Positions 1-8,695 of a stretch of DNA of 47,140 nucleotides are shown in pieces. Positions within the stretch are counted from its first letter, which is position 1; every line of letters begins with the position of its first letter. The stretch comes from an uncultured Lachnospiraceae bacterium (GTDB taxonomy: Bacteria > Bacillota > Clostridia > Lachnospirales > Lachnospiraceae), in assembly GCA_934339135.1 (NCBI GenBank), contig CAKRHP010000020.1, positions 1 to 47,140 on the forward strand. The letters are read 5' to 3'. The position numbers and the translations under genes were made by a program. Below the pieces are notes generated by a model, which did no database searches, was not told the origin of the DNA, and was given only the letters and a program-made list of their open reading frames with translations.

Positions 1-71
1 GATCTTAGCTCAGCTGGGAGAGCATCTGCCTTACAAGCAGAGGGTCACAGGTTCGAGCCCTGTAGGTCCCA
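1..71 (+). tRNA. tRNA-Val (anticodon TAC), 5' end cut off
   Basis: The anticodon loop reads CTTACAA, giving anticodon TAC (Val). The 3' acceptor strand AGGTCCC pairs with GGGATCT, so the window begins at base 3 of the tRNA and the first two G residues lie outside it. The T-arm GGTTCGAGCC is intact. No CCA is encoded. Confidence 0.93.
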
Positions 72-100
72 TTTAAATTCTAAATAGCATTTTTAGAAAT

Positions 101-173
101 GCCGATGTGGCTCAATTGGCAGAGCAGCTGATTTGTAATCAGCAGGTTATCGGTTCGAGTCCGATCATCGGCT
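101..173 (+). tRNA. tRNA-Thr (anticodon TGT)
   Basis: Complete cloverleaf: acceptor GCCGATG pairs with CATCGGC, the anticodon loop TTTGTAA gives TGT (Thr), and the T-loop is GGTTCGAGTCC. It is the second gene of a six-tRNA cluster with 5 to 30 base spacers, probably one transcript. CCA is not encoded. Confidence 0.95.
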
Positions 174-178
174 TTTAT

Positions 179-260
179 GGATGGATTCCCGAGTGGCCAA
201 AGGGGGCAGACTGTAAATCTGTTGGCTTCGCCTTCGAAGGTTCGAATCCTTCTCCATCCA
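179..260 (+). tRNA. tRNA-Tyr (anticodon GTA)
   Basis: Acceptor GGATGGA pairs with TCCATCC. The anticodon loop CTGTAAA gives GTA (Tyr). The long variable arm (GGCTTCGCC region) is the class II arm expected for bacterial tRNA-Tyr, which explains the 82-base length. Confidence 0.95.
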
Positions 261-283
261 TTTAACTTCGGTTAATTAAATAA

Positions 284-357
284 CGCGGGGTGGAGCAGTC
301 TGGAAGCTCGTCGGGCTCATAACCCGAAGGTCATAGGTTCAAATCCTGTCCCCGCTA
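284..357 (+). tRNA. initiator tRNA-Met (anticodon CAT)
   Basis: The anticodon loop CTCATAA gives CAT. Two initiator hallmarks are visible: the first base C faces T at the end of the acceptor stem (unpaired 1:72), and three consecutive G:C pairs (GGG/CCC) abut the anticodon loop. These argue for initiator rather than elongator Met. Confidence 0.92.
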
Positions 358-378
358 CTAAGATAGTAAATATCTTTT

Positions 379-451
<73 letters not shown>

Positions 452-473
452 TTTTCGTCTATTTGACGAAGAT

Positions 474-546
474 GGGATACTAGCTCAGTTGGTAGAGCAC
501 TTGACTTTTAATCAAGTTGTCGGGGGTTCGAATCCCCCGTGTCTCA
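474..546 (+). tRNA. tRNA-Lys (anticodon TTT)
   Basis: Acceptor GGGATAC pairs with GTGTCTC (two G:U pairs). The anticodon loop CTTTTAA gives TTT (Lys). It is the last gene of the tRNA cluster, and a terminator follows ten bases downstream. Confidence 0.94.
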
Positions 547-555
547 TTAAGATCG

Positions 556-587
556 AGTTCATAGTTGTAAGCTATGGACTTTTTTTG
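556..587 (+). terminator. Rho-independent terminator of the tRNA cluster
   Basis: The 9-bp stem AGTTCATAG / CTATGGACT (one G:U) has a short loop and is followed at once by a run of T. It closes the six-tRNA transcript. Confidence 0.85.
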
Positions 588-774
588 TTTTATGAATTCT
601 GATATGGTTAAAAATATAAAAGGTTTGATAATTTAAACTCTGTCTTGAAAAATTTAGTAAAATAGTAATTCAAAAAAATTCGATTTTGATTAATTCTAAT
701 TTAAAGATATAAAATTCAATATATTTTAATTCTGTAAAAATTGATATCAATCTAAGAAATGGTATATAGAATAT

Positions 775-804
775 TTGACAAATAGCTGATAGCATTATAT
801 CAGC
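775..804 (+). promoter_or_regulatory. Candidate malQ promoter with inverted-repeat operator
   Basis: The 588-854 gap is very AT-rich and holds no convincing gene. A perfect -35 hexamer TTGACA (775-780) is followed by a weak -10 (TATATC, 796-801) at a short 15-bp spacing. A perfect 7-bp inverted repeat GCTGATA (785-791) / TATCAGC (798-804) overlaps the -10, as an operator would. The non-ideal spacing keeps confidence low. Confidence 0.4.
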
Positions 805-854
805 AGAGAATGAAATGAGACTGCTGCAAATGGAAAAGATGGAGGAAACGTGTG

Positions 855-2438
855 ATGAGCATGGAGCAGAAGTCAAAACGGCTAGAGCGGGGTGCAGGAA
901 TTTTGCTGCCGATCAGCAGTCTGCCGTCGCCATATGGTATCGGATCATTGGGAAAAGAAGCGTATCATTTTGTAGATCAATTGGAAGAAGCCGGACAGAA
1001 ATACTGGCAGGTGCTTCCGGTGGGACCAACAAGCTTTGGGGATAGTCCTTATCAGTCATTTTCTACTTTCGCAGGAAATCCATATTTTATAGATTTGGAT
1101 CTGCTACAGAAGGAAGGATTATTGGAAAAGGAAGAAATTCAGAAAATAGACTGGGGCGAACTGGTTTATGATGTGGATTATCAGAAAATGTATGTGAACC
1201 GGTTTGGAATTCTGAAAAAGGCATTTTTGCGGTGGAAGGAAAAGTCTTCGTCTGATTATCAGGATTTTGTTCATAAAAATCAAGAATGGCTTGAGGACTA
1301 TAGTCTCTTTATGTCCTGTAAGGATTATTTTGGGGGTATTGAATGGCTGTCCTGGAATGAAGACATTCGTTGCCGTAAAGAAACGGCCTTGGAATATTAT
1401 CGTCAGTTATTGAAAGAAAAAATGGAATTCTGGTGCTTCGTACAATATCAATTTTTTGAGCAATGGAATGCGTTAAAGAAATATGCAAATCAAAAAGGGA
1501 TACAGATTATTGGAGATATCCCGATTTATGTGGCGTTGGACAGCGCCGATGTGTGGGCAAATCCGGGACAGTATCAACTGGACGAGACGCTTCATCCGAT
1601 TGATGTAGCAGGATGTCCGCCGGATGCGTTTTCAGATTACGGGCAGAAATGGGGAAATCCGATTTATGATTGGGATATCATGGAAAAGGATCATTTTAGC
1701 TGGTGGAAAAAGCGTATTAAAGCAGCAGGCAGTATGTATGATGTTGTGCGAATTGATCATTTTATTGGGATTGTAAGATATTATGCTATTCCGGCAGATG
1801 GAGTACCGGTTGATGGAGCATTTCGAAAGGGACCAGGAGAAAAGCTGATCAAAGCCATTGATGAAGCAATTGGGGATGCAAAGGTGATCGCAGAAGATCT
1901 GGGGGTGGTTGTACCGGGCGTCAGACAGCTTTTGAAGCAAAGCGGATATCCGGGGATGAAAATTTTGGAATTTGCATTTGATGGAAAAAGAGAGAATGAA
2001 TATCTGCCACATAATTATGAGAGAAATTGTGTGGTGTACAGCGGAACCCATGATAATGAAACACTGCTTGGATATTTTGATTCGCTGCCGGAAGAGGGGT
2101 ATCAATATCTGCTGGATTATACAGGACTTTATAAAGAAGAGGAAATACAGAATAAACTAATAGACACAGATTTTGTTGAAAACAAAGAGAATATAAGTGA
2201 TAGATATTGCGGAAAATTTAAGGAAAAACTGGCCAATGCAGTGATCCGGCTGGCTTATCAGAGTGTGGCGGATACGGTGATTCTACAAATGCAGGATATT
2301 TTGAAAAAGGATAATGATGCGAGGATGAATCTGCCTTCAACGATTGGTCAAAACTGGCGCTGGAGATTGAAGAAGGGCGAGTTTGGCGAGAAAGAAATTA
2401 AGCTTCTGGGGAAGATGGCAGATATTTATAACCGTTAA
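855..2438 (+). CDS. malQ: 4-alpha-glucanotransferase (amylomaltase, GH77)
   Basis: MalQ transfers alpha-1,4-glucan segments between maltooligosaccharides, releasing glucose and lengthening chains for phosphorolysis in the cytoplasm. The GH77 signatures are present: the N-terminal SLPSPYGIGS and YWQVLPVGPT motifs, the nucleophile region VVRIDHFIGI, the general acid region VIAEDLGVV, and the transition-state stabiliser segment SGTHDNETL. About 527 residues, normal for the short bacterial type. GGAGG at 841-845 serves either GTG at 852 or ATG at 855; ATG 855 has better spacing. glgP follows after about 100 bases, so the pair probably forms one maltodextrin/glycogen degradation unit. No truncation or odd residue was seen. 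Confidence 0.95.
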   Translation: MSMEQKSKRLERGAGILLPISSLPSPYGIGSLGKEAYHFVDQLEEAGQKYWQVLPVGPTSFGDSPYQSFSTFAGNPYFIDLDLLQKEGLLEKEEIQKIDWGELVYDVDYQKMYVNRFGILKKAFLRWKEKSSSDYQDFVHKNQEWLEDYSLFMSCKDYFGGIEWLSWNEDIRCRKETALEYYRQLLKEKMEFWCFVQYQFFEQWNALKKYANQKGIQIIGDIPIYVALDSADVWANPGQYQLDETLHPIDVAGCPPDAFSDYGQKWGNPIYDWDIMEKDHFSWWKKRIKAAGSMYDVVRIDHFIGIVRYYAIPADGVPVDGAFRKGPGEKLIKAIDEAIGDAKVIAEDLGVVVPGVRQLLKQSGYPGMKILEFAFDGKRENEYLPHNYERNCVVYSGTHDNETLLGYFDSLPEEGYQYLLDYTGLYKEEEIQNKLIDTDFVENKENISDRYCGKFKEKLANAVIRLAYQSVADTVILQMQDILKKDNDARMNLPSTIGQNWRWRLKKGEFGEKEIKLLGKMADIYNR

Positions 2439-2535
2439 TATAACAAAATAGATTGTTGATGTTATATAAAAGATTATGGTAATGAAAATAGATGTTAAAA
2501 ATTAATATAAAATTGAAATCATCAGGAGGAGAAAA

Positions 2536-4797
2536 ATGCTTGAAAAATTTGTAAAGAACCACTATCAGAAAAGTTTAAAGGATTGCAGCAACGAGGAGAT
2601 TTATATTGCATTGCTGGAACTGGTAAAGGAGCAGGCAAAGCAGAAGGAAAGTCCTGCCGGGAAAAAGAAAGTATATTATATCTCTGCAGAGTTTCTGATT
2701 GGAAAATTACTGTCTAACAATTTGATCAATCTGGGTCTTTTTGATACGGTGAAAAAGGAGCTGGAGGAAAATGGAAAGAGTATTTATGAGATTGAGGAGA
2801 TTGAGCCGGAGCCATCGCTGGGAAATGGTGGATTGGGACGTCTGGCAGCGTGTTTTCTGGACTCGATTGCGACATTGGGGATTCCGGGAGACGGCATTGG
2901 TATCAACTATCACCTGGGACTTTTTAAGCAGGTATTTGAGCAGAATCTGCAGAAGGAATATCCAAATCCCTGGATCGAGAAAAATAGCTGGCTGACAAAG
3001 AGGGACAAAAGCTATACTGTGGAGTTTCGTAATCACATTGTAAAGGCTTCTCTGTACGATATTGCGGTCACCGGTTATGAAAACCGGACTAATCAGCTTC
3101 ATCTGTTTGATATTGACAGTGTAGAAGAGAAGATCACAAAGGACGGTATTTCCTTTGATAAGGAAGACATTGAACATAATCTGACCCTTTTCCTGTACCC
3201 GGATGATAGTGACGAGAAGGGGCAGCTTCTGCGGATTTATCAGCAGTATTTTATGGTGTCAGCCGGAGCGCAGCTTATTCTGGAGGAATGTGAGGCAAGG
3301 GGATGTAATCTTCACGATCTGCCGGATTATGCGGCAATCCAGATCAATGATACTCATCCGACGATGGTGATCCCGGAGCTGATCCGTCTGCTTCTGATCC
3401 GTGGCATCTGTATTGAAGAGGCTATGGAAATTGTGGCTAAAACATGTGCTTATACAAATCACACGATTCTTGCGGAAGCACTGGAGAAATGGCCGATTGC
3501 ATATCTCCAGAAGGTTGTGCCGCAGCTTCTTCCGATCATTCATATTCTGGATAATGAGACAAAGAAAAAATATCCGGATGAAGCCGTTGCAATTATTGAT
3601 AAAGAAGCCAGAGTACATATGGCGCATATTGATATGCACTATGGATATAGTATAAATGGTGTGGCATATCTTCATACGGAGATTTTGAAAAACAGTGAGC
3701 TGAAACCATTTTATGAAATTTATCCGGAGAAGTTTAATAATAAAACAAATGGTATTACCTTCCGCCGCTGGCTGCTTCATTGCAATGAGGAGCTGACTTC
3801 CTGGATCGAGGGGCTGATCGGCAATGGATTTAAAAAGGATGCCACAGAACTGGAGAAATTGCTGCAGTATCAGGGAGATCAGAAGGTGCTGGAGAGTCTG
3901 TTGCAGGTAAAGGCGGAGAAGAAAAAACAGTTGAAGGAATATCTCTTGCGGACACAGGGAGTTGAGATTGATGAAAATTCGATTTACGATATTCAGGTAA
4001 AACGTCTTCACGAGTACAAGAGACAGCAGCTCAATGCACTTTATATCATTCACAAGTATCTGGAGATTAAGAGTGGAATTATTCCGGAAAAGCCGGTTAC
4101 AGTTATCTTTGGCGCAAAGGCAGCACCGGCATATGTGATCGCGAAGGATATCATTCATCTGATCCTCTGTCTGCAGGAGCTGATCAACAAGGATGAGCAG
4201 GTAAATCCATATCTTCGTGTGGTAATGGTAGAGAATTATAATGTCAGCAAGGCGGCACAGCTGATTCCGGCGTGTGATATTTCCGAGCAGATTTCTCTGG
4301 CTTCCAAGGAGGCAAGCGGTACCGGTAATATGAAGTTTATGCTCAACGGTGCGCTGACGCTGGGAACTATGGATGGAGCAAATGTGGAGATTGCGGATCT
4401 GGTAGGAAAGGATAATATTTATATCTTTGGTGAGGACAGCGAGACAGTGATTGACCGGTATGCTAAGGGCAGTTATGTATCCCGAGATTATTATGAAAAG
4501 GATGCAGCTTTGAAGGAGGCGGTGGACTTTATCGTTGGCAAGGAAATGATGGCAGTGGGAGATAAAGAACACCTGACACGCCTGTATAATGAGCTGTTGA
4601 ATAAGGACTGGTTTATGACGTTTCCTGATTTTGAGGATTATATTGCAACAAGAGAAAAGGCATATCATGATTATAATGATCGTATGTCGTGGGCAGAAAA
4701 GATGCTGGTAAATATCGCAAAAGCAGGATTTTTCTCATCTGACCGGACTATTGAGCAGTATGACCGGGAGATATGGAAGACAGGAACGAGCAAATAA
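2536..4797 (+). CDS. glgP: Glycogen/maltodextrin phosphorylase
   Basis: A PLP-dependent GT35 enzyme that phosphorolyses alpha-1,4-glucans to glucose-1-phosphate. Diagnostic segments in order are [19 protein letters not shown] near residue 95, [22 protein letters not shown], and the PLP site [15 protein letters not shown] followed by [11 protein letters not shown], with the Schiff-base lysine in GNMK. At 753 residues it is the shorter bacterial/clostridial form without the extended N-terminal regulatory arm. AGGAGG at 2524-2529 fixes the ATG. It follows malQ, and the two enzymes act on the same chains. A long minus-strand frame across it is a shadow. Confidence 0.96.
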   Translation: MLEKFVKNHYQKSLKDCSNEEIYIALLELVKEQAKQKESPAGKKKVYYISAEFLIGKLLSNNLINLGLFDTVKKELEENGKSIYEIEEIEPEPSLGNGGLGRLAACFLDSIATLGIPGDGIGINYHLGLFKQVFEQNLQKEYPNPWIEKNSWLTKRDKSYTVEFRNHIVKASLYDIAVTGYENRTNQLHLFDIDSVEEKITKDGISFDKEDIEHNLTLFLYPDDSDEKGQLLRIYQQYFMVSAGAQLILEECEARGCNLHDLPDYAAIQINDTHPTMVIPELIRLLLIRGICIEEAMEIVAKTCAYTNHTILAEALEKWPIAYLQKVVPQLLPIIHILDNETKKKYPDEAVAIIDKEARVHMAHIDMHYGYSINGVAYLHTEILKNSELKPFYEIYPEKFNNKTNGITFRRWLLHCNEELTSWIEGLIGNGFKKDATELEKLLQYQGDQKVLESLLQVKAEKKKQLKEYLLRTQGVEIDENSIYDIQVKRLHEYKRQQLNALYIIHKYLEIKSGIIPEKPVTVIFGAKAAPAYVIAKDIIHLILCLQELINKDEQVNPYLRVVMVENYNVSKAAQLIPACDISEQISLASKEASGTGNMKFMLNGALTLGTMDGANVEIADLVGKDNIYIFGEDSETVIDRYAKGSYVSRDYYEKDAALKEAVDFIVGKEMMAVGDKEHLTRLYNELLNKDWFMTFPDFEDYIATREKAYHDYNDRMSWAEKMLVNIAKAGFFSSDRTIEQYDREIWKTGTSK

Positions 4798-4846
4798 AAT
4801 GCTAAGATATTTGTTGAAAAATAATGTAAGATAAAGAAACAATCAC

Positions 4847-4878
4847 ACTCTCTTTCGGTAGGAATACCGGAAGGGAGT
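4847..4878 (+). terminator. Strong hairpin downstream of glgP
   Basis: A 14-bp stem (4847-4860 with 4865-4878, two G:U pairs) closes on a GGAA tetraloop, about 50 bases after the glgP stop. Only a weak T stretch follows (TTATTTGG), so termination is likely but not textbook. Confidence 0.55.
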
Positions 4879-4888
4879 TATTTGGCAT

Positions 4889-5080
4889 ATGGAAAAAGAT
4901 GAGTTATTTGAAGAATTTACAGGATTTTTGGAAGCAGCATTTAGAAGGTGAAATTGTCATGAAAATTATCTTGAAAATTTAGAGAAAAATTTGGGTTTCC
5001 CCGGCAGATGTGGTAAACTAACTTTAAGAAAACATGCGAGAATCAACAGTAGTGATTTTTTGGAGGATTTACGGAAATAA
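4889..5080 (+). pseudogene. Possible decayed small ORF with an in-frame TGA
   Basis: ATG at 4889 opens MEKDELFEEFTGFLEAAFRR, which stops at TGA (4949-4951). The same frame then stays open for 42 codons, ending at TAA 5078-5080 with a basic, helical-looking tail (LRKHARINSSDFLEDLRK). The composition resembles protein, but no family is recognised. It may be a remnant, or two short chance frames. The rest of the 4798-5133 gap shows only the hairpin and AT-rich sequence. Confidence 0.22.
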
Positions 5081-5133
5081 CAGATATCAAGTCGTGTGGT
5101 CAAAGATGATATCTTATAGAAATGAGGTCGGAT

Positions 5134-6645
5134 ATGATTCAGATATTAATCGTGGATGATGAAAAAATAGAGAGAAACGGGATTAAATTTTTGCTGAAGC
5201 AGCTTCATATGGAGGCGGAGATCCGGGAGGCGGTCAATGGTGTGAAAGCGTTGGAGGCTCTGGAGGAGAGTCCGGCGGATATTTTGCTGACGGATATTAA
5301 AATGCCTTTTATGGATGGGCTGGAGCTGGCAGAAAATGTCATGAAGAAATATCCTCAGACAAAAATGGTGATCTTTAGCGGATATGGAGAGTTTGAATAT
5401 GCCAGAAAGGCAATGAAATCCGGTGTGGACAGCTATATTTTAAAGCCTGTGGATCCGGAGGAATTCCGCAATACCATGGAGAAGGTGCTGCAGGAAATTG
5501 AAGGAGAACGTCTGGAGGACGAACGCAAGGAAATGAACCGTAATTTTGTCCGGGAGCATGTATTGTTGTCCCTGCTGAATGGTGCCGCACCACAGGATCT
5601 GGCGGCAAGCTTAGGTGGGACAGACAGCCTGGAGTATGTACAGGACTTTCATAATATGATGCTGCTGGAATTTGACAGGGAATTTTTTGGAAGAACCGGT
5701 CTGGATTTTCTGGAAAATCTCCGGGAGGAAATGAAAGAGCCGTTTTTGTATCTGAATATGAATCCGCAGCAGGGAATCATTCTGTTGGAACGGGAGATTG
5801 ATATGGAGGTCCGAAAGGAAATGGCGCAAAAGCTTCTGGACGCCATTCAGGAGAAATATGCAGAGAAGTGCTATATTGCGGTCAGCCGTGAGTTTGAGCG
5901 GCCGGTAAAGCTGGCTGAGGAAATGGAGCGTCTGGAGCTTCTGATGGAAAATAAATTTTATGTGCCGGAGGATCGTGTATTTAGTGAAGAACAGCAAACA
6001 GAAGCAAATCTTTCCCAGATTGATGATGATGCTCTGATGAAGCAGATCCGACAGGATATCAAAATGAAAGATATGGCAGGACTGCGTCGTCATTTTGAAG
6101 GGTTGTGCGAGAAATATCATGGGAAAAAGAATTTCTCCCAGATGTATGTAAAATTTATCTTTTCAAATTTATTGAAGGACGTATATGAAATACTGCCAAA
6201 GGAAAAATCCGGTGGTCTGAATCAGGATATTGACCGGTTATACCGGACCAATGATTTCCAGGAGGTGACGGAAATCATTAACGAAGGTATTAAACTTTTG
6301 GAGCAGAGCTTTGCAATTAATCCACAGATGGAGCACCGGGAGATTGAGACTGTGAAGCAGTATATTTATGCACATTATGGTGAGGAGCTGAGTGTGGATA
6401 TGCTGGCAGATCAGGTTTTTCTGGCTCCAAGTTATCTCAGTCATATTTTTAAAAAGGAGACAGGACAGAATCTCAGCAAATTTATTAAAGCACTCCGCAT
6501 GGAGAAGGCAAAGGAAATGCTGGAGGAGACTCACAATAAAATTGTAAATATCAGTTATGCGGTGGGTTATCCGAATGTATCATATTTTTGTCAGAGCTTC
6601 CGGGAGTATTATGGTGTGAGTCCGCAGAAGTATCGTAATCAGTAA
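5134..6645 (+). CDS. YesN-type response regulator (REC + AraC HTH)
   Basis: A cytoplasmic transcription regulator, the output half of the two-component pair with the next gene. The N-terminal receiver has the acidic pair VDDE, the phospho-acceptor Asp in ILLTDIKMP, and the Lys in ILKPVDPEE. A long, variable middle region of about 270 residues follows. The last 100 residues are an AraC-type double helix-turn-helix (ELSVDMLADQVFLAPSYLSH and VGYPNVSYFCQSFREYYG). I chose ATG 5134 over the in-frame ATG 5122 because GAGGTC at 5124-5129 precedes it and families of this type begin MxxILIVDDE. Such pairs usually control carbohydrate ABC importers; malQ/glgP lie upstream and a maltodextrin importer lies 26 kb away. 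Confidence 0.9.
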   Translation: MIQILIVDDEKIERNGIKFLLKQLHMEAEIREAVNGVKALEALEESPADILLTDIKMPFMDGLELAENVMKKYPQTKMVIFSGYGEFEYARKAMKSGVDSYILKPVDPEEFRNTMEKVLQEIEGERLEDERKEMNRNFVREHVLLSLLNGAAPQDLAASLGGTDSLEYVQDFHNMMLLEFDREFFGRTGLDFLENLREEMKEPFLYLNMNPQQGIILLEREIDMEVRKEMAQKLLDAIQEKYAEKCYIAVSREFERPVKLAEEMERLELLMENKFYVPEDRVFSEEQQTEANLSQIDDDALMKQIRQDIKMKDMAGLRRHFEGLCEKYHGKKNFSQMYVKFIFSNLLKDVYEILPKEKSGGLNQDIDRLYRTNDFQEVTEIINEGIKLLEQSFAINPQMEHREIETVKQYIYAHYGEELSVDMLADQVFLAPSYLSHIFKKETGQNLSKFIKALRMEKAKEMLEETHNKIVNISYAVGYPNVSYFCQSFREYYGVSPQKYRNQ

Positions 6646-6681
6646 GCAGGAGAATGTAGGGAATGGTGGAATAGTATAGCG

Positions 6682-8472
6682 ATGAAAAATAAGATTAAAA
6701 ACTGGTTTGGTAATGCCAAAATACAAAAGAAAATAATGATCATATATATCTGCATTGGCACGATACCTATCCTGCTTTTGGGACTCTTTGCGTTGTCACA
6801 GGAGAGAAAAACCCTGATGGAGAGAGAGCGGAGGAATATTGAGGATTCTCTGTCACAGGGGGCATCCCAGTTGAAGTCCCAGATATTGGTCTACAATAAT
6901 CTGTCGGATTATATTGCATTTAACCAGCCGATCTCGGATGTGCTGATCGGTGATTATGATGATATTTTTTCTATGTATGAGCAGTATACGGCGACGGTGG
7001 ATCCGGTGCTTTCTTCTCTGAAGTACTTCAACCCCAATATCAACCAGATCACCATATATCTGGATGAGGATATCGTAAAGCATGATACAACGGTAGATTC
7101 ACTTCACAACATTGAGGGCGAAAAATGGTACAGAGAATATAAGAATTCCGTAAATCAGAAAGTAAAATGGATCATTGATGGAAAAGAAAAGACGTCTTTT
7201 TCTGCGAGAACCATGCCAATTATGGAGCAGAATAAACAAAAAGGTATTTTATATCTGGATGTGAATTACGATACCTTATTTTCCGGGTTTGATGATATTT
7301 CCAGAGACGGTTATGGGCTATATGTCATAGATAAAGCCGGCAATGTACTGTTTGAGAAGGACACTTTTGACCAAAATAATGAAAATAAGGCTGCCACAAA
7401 AAAAGACAGAAGAGATCAAAGTGCCAAAAATGGGACAGTAGATAAAAGCAGGTTATCATTAAAAAAATTAAAAGAGAAAATGGCAGATCAGGCAAAGGGA
7501 AAGAGGAGTAATTATCTGATCGTGTCTGCAGATGCCGGGGTAGATGACTGGCAGGTGATCGCATATCAGCCACAGAAAATGATGGCGAGGGAAGTGCAGA
7601 CACTGGTTGTACTGATCTTTGGGATCATTGCCATCTGTATCGTAACGTCAGTTGTTGCTTCAAAAGCATTTTCAAGGTTCGTGGTGCGGGATATTGAGCG
7701 GCTGCGGGATAATATGCAGGCGGTAGAGGAAGGTAATATGGAGCTTACGGTTACCAGTGATGCGAAGGATGAGGTGGGAAGCCTGATCCGTGGTTTCGGA
7801 AGCATGCTGGGGGAGATCAACCGATTGATCCATGAAGTATATGAGAGTAAGCTGACTCAGAGAAAGTCAGAAATGACAGCACTTCAGGCACAGATCAATC
7901 CACACTTTCTTTATAATTCTCTTTCGTTGATCAACTGGAAGGCTCTGGAGGCAGGGCAGCAGGATATTAGCAAGATCACGCTGGCATTATCCTCTTTTTA
8001 CCGGACCTCTTTGAACCGGGGCAAAAATGTGCTGACCATTGAGAAGGAAATTGAAAATATGAAGTCCTATCTGGAGATTCAGCTGTGTATGCATGATAAT
8101 GATTTTGATGTGATCATGGATATTGATGAGGAGATCCTGCCATATCAGACATTAAATCTGCTGCTGCAGCCTTTGGTGGAAAATGCCATTGATCATGGAA
8201 TTGATCTGAAGGAGGATGGCAGAGGATATATTAAAATAATAGGACGTAAAGATGACAGCAATATTTATCTGACAGTGGAGGACAATGGCGTGGGAATTGA
8301 ACCGGAGCTTTTGTCGTCGATATTGGAATTTAAGACAAAGGGGTATGGTGTCCGGAATGTGAACCAGAGAGTGCAGCTCTATTATGGGGAGGAATACTGC
8401 CTGAGGATTGAGAGCGAGGTAGGAAAAGGAACCAGGTGTACCATAAATATCCCACAGGTGATGAAGGTGTAA
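6682..8472 (+). CDS. YesM-type sensor histidine kinase
   Basis: A membrane sensor kinase, partner of the upstream YesN-type regulator (36-base gap, same operon). An N-terminal membrane helix (IMIIYICIGTIPILLLGLFA) is followed by a roughly 270-residue extracytoplasmic sensing domain, a second helix (LVVLIFGIIAICIVTSVVA), a HAMP segment, the His_kinase phosphorylation region with QAQINPHFLYNSL, and a C-terminal HATPase with LLLQPLVENAIDHGI (N box), VEDNGVGI (G1) and GYGVRNVNQRV (G2). All catalytic boxes look intact. 596 residues is typical. The sensed ligand cannot be read from sequence; a sugar or an extracellular binding protein is the family norm. Confidence 0.92.
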   Translation: MKNKIKNWFGNAKIQKKIMIIYICIGTIPILLLGLFALSQERKTLMERERRNIEDSLSQGASQLKSQILVYNNLSDYIAFNQPISDVLIGDYDDIFSMYEQYTATVDPVLSSLKYFNPNINQITIYLDEDIVKHDTTVDSLHNIEGEKWYREYKNSVNQKVKWIIDGKEKTSFSARTMPIMEQNKQKGILYLDVNYDTLFSGFDDISRDGYGLYVIDKAGNVLFEKDTFDQNNENKAATKKDRRDQSAKNGTVDKSRLSLKKLKEKMADQAKGKRSNYLIVSADAGVDDWQVIAYQPQKMMAREVQTLVVLIFGIIAICIVTSVVASKAFSRFVVRDIERLRDNMQAVEEGNMELTVTSDAKDEVGSLIRGFGSMLGEINRLIHEVYESKLTQRKSEMTALQAQINPHFLYNSLSLINWKALEAGQQDISKITLALSSFYRTSLNRGKNVLTIEKEIENMKSYLEIQLCMHDNDFDVIMDIDEEILPYQTLNLLLQPLVENAIDHGIDLKEDGRGYIKIIGRKDDSNIYLTVEDNGVGIEPELLSSILEFKTKGYGVRNVNQRVQLYYGEEYCLRIESEVGKGTRCTINIPQVMKV

Positions 8473-8522
8473 GAGTGGACAAGGAAGGATTCACAAATCG
8501 TTATTTCATGTGATGTGAATAT

Positions 8523-8648
8523 ATGATATACTTTCTAAGTGTTAGTACATATAAAGGTTTTGAACAATGTATAGTTATTCCCGAATATACCGATAACGAC
8601 AATTTGTTAAAAAGGCTTTATGAGTATGCTGACATAGCAGATAAATGA
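8523..8648 (+). CDS. Small ORF, 41 aa, unknown
   Basis: ATG at 8523 opens a 41-codon frame, beginning MIYFLSVSTYKG and ending LYEYADIADK, that stops at TGA 8646-8648. Its composition looks like protein (IVIPEYTDNDNLLKRL), but there is no good ribosome binding site, and it could be the tail of a lost gene. A TATAAT at 8667-8672 lies between it and the next gene, without a recognisable -35. Function unknown. Confidence 0.25.
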   Translation: MIYFLSVSTYKGFEQCIVIPEYTDNDNLLKRLYEYADIADK

Positions 8649-8695
8649 TTTTTAGATACATGAAATTATAATAGACAGGAATGTGAGGTTACAAG

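Noticed and set aside
3259..4668. Long open frame of 469 codons on the minus strand
   Set aside because: It lies wholly inside glgP, has low-complexity Leu/Ile/Cys-rich composition, and has no start signal. It is a codon-bias shadow.
4949..4951. In-frame TGA read as selenocysteine
   Set aside because: No selenocysteine insertion structure was seen directly downstream, and the peptide matches no selenoprotein family I know.
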